Source: Cristatella mucedo (lineage: Eukaryota > Bryozoa > Phylactolaemata > Cristatellidae). Taken from it: DNA of 64,000 nt. The notes beneath the pieces were generated by a model that saw only the letters and a list, made by a program, of their open reading frames with translations, was not told where the DNA came from and searched no databases. The position numbers and the translations under genes are program-made. The stretch covers positions 556,501 through 620,500 of the forward strand of contig WPIO01000075.1 of assembly GCA_009760855.2 (NCBI GenBank). Reading direction: 5' to 3'. Position 1 is the first letter of the stretch. The number at the start of each line of letters is the position of its first letter. Shown here piece by piece: positions 57,754-64,000 of the stretch.

Positions 57754-58603
57754 ATTCGCGCACGCTAGTAAATTGAGTATCGACTTAATGCTAAGTCTCA
57801 CAATCACGGCATGCCAAGACCGCAAGCAGGCTAATCCCAATATCGTTTCCCTATGTAATTTAGCTCGATTTACCGTTTAAAGGTTCAAGCAAACTGGATT
57901 ATTCTAAATTCGGAATATATTACAGCATCTCCGTGTCAATTGTCGAATAAGCAGCTAGTATTGACAGCACATGTATGCCGTACAATCTAACTTTACACCA
58001 AGTGCCTTCAAATACTCACGGTGCTTCTCCGGGCATTGTTGTGGTCACGTAGCCTAAGGCTAGACTTGAAACGAACGGAGTGACGTAGCCGTGATACCAT
58101 AAGTGACAAGCGATTTTCACAGATTTGTAACAGGTCATATCGCTGTCTGTCACTATTGTCACCTTTCTGTTACGCCGATCGAAATAAGCTGAGAAGGCAA
58201 GCACACACTGTCTGCCATTCGTTTTGCTCGTCTCTCCTATTCCCTGAAACGACTATTAAAAGCCATCATGTCTTCGTTTTCAAAAACCACAGTGACTTTC
58301 CGAGCACTTAAAAAAACATTGCTTTCTACTCTCATATCACGGCTGAACACCAGTTCGCATCGTAGCATAAACTATGAGCGCTCAAGTGTTTAGACTTACC
58401 TCTAGCTTCAAAATCTGTCCCGGATTGCTGCACCAACAACCTGATTGGTTTAATAGGCCCCTAGGCACTTGCTGACGGAGGAGCGTGTTTGAAAAAACTC
58501 GGCGACGCGATACGCCGATCGTATTTCGGTCAAGTGTCTGGATTATTGCAGAGGTGGTGATGGCTATGAAGAATGATGCTATCAAGGTCTTGCAATTTCC
58601 CAT
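50643..58603 (-). CDS. Glycosyltransferase family 92 (DUF23), copy C
   Basis: Exons by eye: 58400-58603, 58020-58243, 53324-53549, 51950 to about 51570, and about 50964 to 50643. Domains are as in copy B: signal anchor, FSAYFDRR strand, LGAEKFYFY segment, DVDE motif at the expected metal site, YRPERLHDVWTH, LMHYR. The start is the ATG at 58603. It gives a tail MGNCK before the membrane helix and is conserved in all three copies with exon 1. Coding changes from B in the near-identical tract are few (for example GVDERSK against GVNERSK). Exon 1 carries many more, since the tract ends there. The protein would be about 345 residues to HYR, shorter than typical GT92 unless exon 5 is included. Substrate is unknown. 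Confidence 0.75.
51570..51950 (-). CDS. GT92 copy C, exon 4 (catalytic core)
   Basis: Acceptor TTACATCACAG, then AQYVAQMDVDEVLMTNSSW. HYR is at about 51579-51587. The DVDE motif is at 51915-51926. Confidence 0.75.
53324..53549 (-). CDS. GT92 copy C, exon 3
   Basis: 226 bp. Acceptor TTTTAG; first base completes exon 2's last codon; donor GATGAG|GTGAGC. It differs from B at a handful of bases. Confidence 0.8.
54677..55566. mobile_element. Non-autonomous hAT element (unit C)
   Basis: 890 bp, nearly identical to the element in unit B, with the same TGCTACTT duplication (54669-54676 and 55567-55574). It was carried along in the shared tract and is not a separate insertion. Confidence 0.85.
56029..56108 (+). 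mobile_element. L2 3' tail fragment
   Basis: Copy of 28733-28812, in the same place of the unit. Confidence 0.8.
56281..56391. repeat. (CT)n microsatellite of unit C
   Basis: About 110 bp, interrupted by GT and GA as in unit B but shorter. Confidence 0.95.
57588..57718 (+). mobile_element. L2-tailed SINE (unit C)
   Basis: Copy of the SINE at 30388-30518, followed by (AT)n at 57719-57751. Confidence 0.7.
58020..58243 (-). CDS. GT92 copy C, exon 2
   Basis: 224 bp. TTTCAG|GGA acceptor and CACC|GTGAGT donor. The encoded peptide is identical to copy B by eye. Confidence 0.8.
58400..58603 (-). CDS. GT92 copy C, exon 1 (signal anchor)
   Basis: 204 bp, 68 codons. ATG at 58603, hydrophobic TLIASFFIAITTSAII at residues 6-21, donor GAG|GTAAGT at 58400. 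It has GCWC where copy A has a stop. Confidence 0.75.
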
Positions 58604-59474
58604 CCTTTGGTAATATAGCTATGCAAATCGCAATTTTTTGCCCACCATTGACACCTGGATGGATAGAGAAAGAATTCGAACAAACAACTTACATGGACAC
58701 GAAACGCATAACCTAACAGATTGCTTGAAATTCTCACACAGAGTAGAGTGACACGGCAGTCAGCTGGTGAGAATAATTTAGGTCACTAGGTTAAGGCACC
58801 GCACGGTGTAGCTGCGCCTGAGTTACGGTCAGTTGTGATGCATTTTGCACTTCACACGACTGTGGTTTCTGTTGGGAAAGTCTGTTTGTTTATCTGTGCT
58901 TTTCTTTTTTGCGCTTCGACCTAGGTTTCCAGCTCATTAGAATAGCAACTAGATTTCAACGCGGTATGTCAGCTGGCAGCTGGATGACGACGCTCCAACA
59001 GTTAAGCGGTGGGAAGGGGTCCCTCTAGGCAATCAAAAGTCAATGAGAAAACTCAAAGCTTATTAGTGTCAAGTGACGATTTTGATTGTTTCTAGTTGAC
59101 TGTGTCCAGTAGCAACGGATGGTGTCCGGTGGCAGCTGATGGTGTACACTATTGATGGCTGGTTTCCAGTGATAATCGGTGGTGCCCAACCGTCAAGCCA
59201 ACGGCGAAACTCTCAAATTAGCTTGCACGCCACTTCACGTCCAGGTGAAGTCTCGAAAAAATGTATTGCTTGTTGCACCTTAAGGTGCACCGCCGTCCTT
59301 TTTCTCGTAAGAGCGTATGCAGGTATTCCAAACTGGATCGCGTTCCCGCACCACTGAAGAGATCTTTGCGATTGCATCCTGAATCCTCACTCGCCAGTCG
59401 ATTCATCATATCGGACAGGCTGAACCTTGGTAGCCTCTTCCATAATAAAGTAAAAATTTTGAATTTGTAGTCTG

Positions 59475-60145
59475 AATTATCGTCGCGAACGGCACAGAAC
59501 ACTAGCCGACGAGCAACACCACCAGTTTATTCTCCTCCACACGGAGCAGAGCGAAGCACGACTCTCCTCGCCCCTCTCGCCCACCGGTGTCCCCTGACTC
59601 CCTTGTCAAAACAAGCTCTAATAGCACATCCGGGCTGCTTATCACATCGAGTGTCACAGCCCACTCGTACAGCGATAAGGGGCAGTGTCATCAATTAAAT
59701 AAAACCACATGCCCGCCTGATCTGGAGATCAATTTACGACGTAGCCAGAGCAGCAAGCAGCTGTTCTTCTCCACTGATTAGACAACGAGAAGGCTAAACA
59801 TTAAGCACATAGTCATAGCGCGCCGGCGGTCTCAGCCCACATCTTGGCCGTAGCTGTCTGCCGCGCTCGTCTGCTCTGGCCATACTACCAGGGCCAGCAT
59901 CGAAGTGTGCATCAAGGAGTTCGTTAGCGATCGGTACTGGTCTGATGTCCGCTCCCTTAATTATGAGGCTAAGTAACGGCTGCTCGGAGGAGGCGGGTGA
60001 CCGCACGGCCTGTTGAAACAAGCCGGCTGTGTTTGACAGCTGCGTTCATGCGTCGTGGGGCCATATATTTCTCCGCCGCTGGCGCCTCGTCGGGCGTCAC
60101 AGCCTCGAAGCTCAATGGTACATCCCACACCACCACCACTTCGCA
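59475..60145. other. Unassigned segment
   Basis: No homology to other parts of the window was noticed and no frame has a recognisable product. It lies between the end of GT92 unit C and the GCC minisatellite. Confidence 0.5.
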
Positions 60146-60147
60146 AG

Positions 60148-60253
60148 CCGCCGCCGCGTCTTCGGGCGCCGCCGCCGCGTCTCCGAGCGCCGCCGCCGCG
60201 TCTCCGAGCGCCGCCGCCGCGTCACCGATCGCCGCCGCCGCATCTTCGGGCGC
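60148..60253. repeat. 21-bp GCC-rich minisatellite
   Basis: Five units of the form GCCGCCGCCGCGTCTCCGAGC (first 20 bases shared with small changes), differing at the last six bases. Because 21 is a multiple of 3, all frames stay open (for example Ala4-Ser-Pro-Ser). Codon periodicity is a by-product of the unit length. Confidence 0.85.
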
Positions 60254-60257
60254 AATG

Positions 60258-61115
60258 TGCAAGTAACTCCTGTTGATAAGAGTTCTTGTTTCTGAAAAGA
60301 CATCGATCTGCGTGCTGCGACCGAGATGTGACTAAAATCTGTAACGGCACGTCCAATTAAAAAGCAGCCCCAAAAGGCTTCTCCTTCTTTTACATCTCTA
60401 CATCAGTCAGACCTGGTGAAGAAGTCGATGCTATCACGTGCTCATAATTAAATTTGAAGCTGTTTGCAATCCCCTCGAAGCAGTTTTTCAAATTTATTAT
60501 TTTTAGTTCACCCGACAACAAGTTACCTATGGTGGCAGTATTCTATCAGCTTCCAGGCATCAAGCCCTCCTTTCATATCAAATTTATGTGATGTAATTTC
60601 AATTTTTTGTGAAAACACTAACTAGATCTTACCTCGTTGTGAGATATTTCTCAATTAATTTTGATATCTTATCTAACGCTTTCAGCATCGAATTTCTTGA
60701 ACTGACTGACTCATTTTCTCTCGAGGCTCATATGCATGACCCTATTCACATCAAGGGTCACACAGTCGGCAAATTTCCTCCTTAAACTGCATGCCGCCAT
60801 CACATTATTACTTAATTCTGCATATCTGACCACATGCAACTCTCAGTAAACCTTCATTGCGTTCCATCCTTAAAGCCACTTATGAGTCGTGAAACCTTTA
60901 CACCCTTGACGTGAATCCTGTCTACTCGAGAATATGCTCTTCACCCTTGATGCTCAATCCTATCACCACTTGCGACCAGTCATCTTTCGAACGCTGCATC
61001 ACGACACCAGTTGACAAGCTCGACGAGTTGGCATCTCTGGCTAAGAGCACTGTTCGCCATAGCTAGGTATAGAAAGCAAAGCTTGAAAAAGTACGCCTAG
61101 TATCAGGACAGACTG
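60258..61115 (+). mobile_element. L2-related LINE, diverged subfamily (b)
   Basis: Same subfamily as 36745-37885, starting at AACTCCTGTTGATAAGAGTT. The endonuclease region is decayed with no long frame. It joins an L2 5' UTR at about 61115. Confidence 0.65.
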
Positions 61116-63483
61116 TCAGAGTCAACGCCCGGTCAGACGCCGCTCGTTGGGCTGAAACTTCGAGCTGAGTACCCGCTCGTTTAGTATTCCTAGCATCGTC
61201 TCGAACCACTCAGCACGCTCCCTCACATGTGTCACTATAAATCTCTGTAACTTAGTGGTCATCAGGGCTGTTGTAATCATCAGCCAGACTTAACGCTTGC
61301 CTTTGGAATCCTCGCTCAATGTGCAATAAACCTCTGGTAATAAGCGACCTTATTTCTGAAAATGGTATCTACATGTTCGCCCTAACTGAAACTTGGCTAA
61401 AATCGATAAACTGGCCGACATTTAATGACGCTACTCCGTCTGGTTTCTTGTTCTTTCACACCCCTAAATCAATCAAAACTGGAGGCAGAGTTGCTATTAT
61501 CGTGCGCTCGAAATTCAACTTCAAGCCGTTTGCAGTACCCTCAAAGCAGTCTTTTGAATCAATTGTCTTGGTCTCATCCGAAAAGAAGCTACCGATAGTG
61601 GCAGTAGTCTATTGCCCACCAGGTACCAAATCCTCCTTTATCTCTGTTTTCCGATCTCATTTTGATTCTGTGTGCAAGAAATCGATCCTTCCTCGTTATG
61701 GGTGATTTCAACGTTCACTTTGATAACTTATCTGACGCTTGCAGCCCTGAATTTTGTGCATTGACTGACTCATTGTCTCTTGTGGCTTATGTGCATGGCC
61801 CTACCCACATCAAGGGTCACACACTCGACCAGATTTTCTCATACAACTGCACTTTGTCATCACCAATAGTTACCAAATCCTGCTTATCTGACCACATGCA
61901 GATCTCATTTAATCTACAGTGTGTGCCCACCTCCTCCTCTAAAATAACCTGTGAATCGCGAAACCTCAAGACCCTTGACATCGATGCTGTCCGTGTGAGA
62001 ATATCTGCTTCATCTCTGCTGCTCAGTCCTCCCTCTCATCTGTCATCATTGGTAGATAGCTACAACATGACACTAGCTGACACGCTCGACGAGTTTGCAC
62101 CTCTGACAAAGCGCACTGTGCACCCCCGTCCAGACGGAATATGGTTTACCACAGACATTAAACTAGTCAGGTCTACTTCGCGAAAGCTTGAAAACGCATA
62201 CAAAAGATCTAGACTGTCCATCGACAGGCATATGAAGACAACTGTACGTCGTACCAATCGATCTTAGCAAAGGCCAAGTCTAGCTTCTATAAAAACATTG
62301 TTGAATCACAGATGCACAATCCAAAAATGCTGATGTCGTCGATAAACCATCTCCTCAACCGCTCCCAGATTAGCTTCTTACCTGATGATCCTTGTGATGA
62401 TCTAGCTGATCGCTTCTCTCGATTCTTTGTGCAGAAGATAGACAAGATCAGGGAATCCATCCCTGCGATGACAGCATCCCCACTAGAATGCTGTTCCCCG
62501 ATTCCTGGCTGCACCTCATTTAAGCAGGTCACTAGTGATCTAGTCCTGAAGTTTGTATCTCAATCAAAGAAGACAACACGTCCTCTGGACCCTATTCCCA
62601 CTGTCCTGCTCCTACGTTGCATTGATCTGCTGCTGCCATGCATAACTAACATCAATAATATGTCATTAGCCTCAGGTCATGTCCCAGCACCTTTCAAAAA
62701 AGCTGTAGTCAGGCCACTTCTCAAGAAAGCGACACTAGACCAAGAGAACTTAAGCAACTACCACCCAGTCTCCCTTCTACCATTCCTATCAAAGACATAT
62801 GAACGGGTCGTGGCAGACCAGCTGAACTCGTATATCGAAACCTCAGAACTTTGCTAGTAAGTTCCAGGCTGGCTTTAGAGCTAATCATTCCACAGAGTCA
62901 GCATTGCTTAAAGAATACAACGATCTACTTAGGAATGCAGGCATGGGTGGAGTGTATCTGCTTGTTTTGCTCGATCTTTCGGCAGCTTTTGATACCATCG
63001 ATCACAAAGTTCTTCTAGAGCGCCTCTCATCTCGCCTGGGCATCACTGGCACTGCTCTGCGGTGGTTCTGGTCTTATCTCAGTGAGAGACTCCAGAGTAT
63101 TGACGTGAATGACCTCAAATCCTATCTTGACCGTGCATTCAGCTCGTATGCTCCCAAAGCCTGGAACTCACTCTCGACTGCCGTCACGACATACCCTGAC
63201 TTGACCGTGTTATAAAAAGAACTTTAAAACGCACCTATTTATAACAGCATTTAGTGGTTCCCTGTGATTCATCCTGTATGTACTTATGAGAGGACACTGT
63301 TGCATGCTGCTACTAACCAGACTTTCATGTCGACCCTGTTCATGACACCCCTAGCCATGTCAATCACGCTGTTTATCATGATACCACTCACTATTTGATC
63401 GTATTGCCTTCGCAGCAAATGTAAAGCGCCTAGAAAGAGATTGAATTATCCGAGGGTGATTTATCAAGTTCATTATTACTATT
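61116..63483 (+). mobile_element. L2-clade LINE with internal deletion
   Basis: 5' UTR (61116-61318), then an endonuclease with FALTETWLKS, VAVVYCPPGT, MGDFNVHFDN and LSDH. A frameshift lies near 61.67 kb. The RT part has [32 protein letters not shown] and [20 protein letters not shown]. At about 63108 the text jumps from RLQSIDVN to [20 protein letters not shown], removing the YADD block and most of the region after it. The 3' UTR, hairpin and ATT tail end at 63483. The catalytic residues are partly missing, so it cannot move by itself. Confidence 0.9.
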
Positions 63484-63484
63484 A

Positions 63485-64000
63485 TCATTATAAGATATAA
63501 AAAATAAGAGAGTCCATCCCCTGGGTGGCTGCATCCCTTTTAAATCATGTTCCTCAATTCAATCAAATCAATCTGACAATTCCGTGCAGCTTGCCAATGG
63601 CTACATTCAAGGTCTCGAGAGACAATAATAATAAGAATAACTATAGAGACCTAATTCTGAAGCTCATATCCCAATCAAAGAAATCGACGAGCCCTCTAGA
63701 CCCTCTATTCTGGCTGCCGTGCTTCTACGTCGTATAAATATATACTGCTGCCTTGCATAACTAACATCATTAATACGTCATGAGCCTTGGGCATGTCCCA
63801 GCACCTTTCAAAAAAGCTGTAGTCAGGCTTCTAGTTAAGAAAGCAAGACCAGGCCAAGACAACCAGGCCAAGACAACCTGAGCAACTTCTGCCCAGTCTC
63901 TCTTCTACCGTTCCTATCAGACACTCGAACGAGTCGTAGCAAACCAGCTGAACTCATATATTGGAACTTTAAACCTTGCTAGTAGGCTCCAGTCTTGTTT
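63485..64000 (+). mobile_element. L2-clade LINE, linker/RT start, runs off the edge
   Basis: Decayed linker (SQSKKSTSPLDP at about 63.67 kb), then antecedents of APFKKAVV (63.8 kb) and the start of the RT. A short tandem copy of CCAGGCCAAGACAA lies near 63850-63880. The element continues past the window. Confidence 0.7.

Larger units (their letters stand above)
47880..59470 (-). repeat. GT92 duplication unit, copy C (most complete)
   Basis: Homologous to 13.44-22.5 kb (A'), 22.53-31.7 kb (B) and 0.8-2.9 kb (A). It is the only unit in the window with the CpG-rich block, the intergenic part with its SINE, and all five exons. The part 50385-58418 is nearly identical to B 23090-31238. Outside it, both flanks differ from B by about a tenth. 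Confidence 0.8.

Noticed and set aside
59969-60295. Ala/Ser-rich, Arg-rich and Asp/Ala-rich ORFs over the GCC minisatellite
   Set aside because: The 21-bp unit keeps all frames open on both strands, so length is not evidence of coding.

Overview
The window looks like nuclear DNA from an invertebrate animal. It has intron-split genes, many non-LTR retrotransposons of the L2 clade, tRNA-derived SINEs, non-autonomous hAT elements, a solo LTR and long (CT)n, (AT)n and GCC-type repeats. No bacterial gene order, operon, rRNA, tRNA gene or CRISPR array was seen. The species cannot be named from the sequence.

The main host gene content is a cluster of paralogous units on the minus strand, each carrying a glycosyltransferase family 92 (DUF23) gene. 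Two copies have open exons with matching splice phases: copy B (about 23.35-31.42 kb) and copy C (about 50.64-58.60 kb). Each encodes a short cytoplasmic tail, one signal-anchor helix and a GT92 catalytic domain with a DVDE metal-site motif and a C-terminal HYR motif. This fits a Golgi type II membrane enzyme. Two other copies are broken. Copy A (1.3-1.9 kb) keeps only exons 1-2 and has a stop in exon 1. Copy A' (about 16.9-20.2 kb) has lost most of exon 3 and has stops and deletions in exons 4-5. B and C are almost identical over about 8.1 kb, but diverge by roughly 10% on both sides while still homologous. That suggests gene conversion inside an older duplication. A hAT insertion in B and C has its exact empty site in A', and a SINE in B and C is missing from A, so the insertions help order the events.

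Layout: 0.26-0.49 kb microsatellite; 0.8-2.9 kb GT92 fragment A; 3.1-8.7 kb decayed L2 elements, including a fold-back of two L2 tails; 9-12.3 kb mostly unassigned, with SINE pieces; 12.3-13.85 kb CpG-rich block; 13.4-22.5 kb unit A'; 22.5-31.7 kb unit B; 31.8-35.0 kb two minus-strand LINEs, one with a nested solo LTR; 35.0-42.1 kb more L2 copies and SINEs; 42.1-44.3 kb an unusual non-repeat segment with possible exons of a rhodopsin-like GPCR; 44.6-46.3 kb nested LINEs; 46.6-47.0 kb a second hAT; 47.9-59.5 kb unit C; 60.15-60.25 kb a GCC minisatellite; 60.26-64 kb L2 elements running off the right edge.

The L2 elements and one tRNA-derived SINE share a 3' hairpin, the arrangement known for L2-clade LINEs that mobilise SINEs. 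All exon calls come from reading ORFs and splice signals by eye. Protein 3' ends of the GT92 genes and all divergence figures are estimates.
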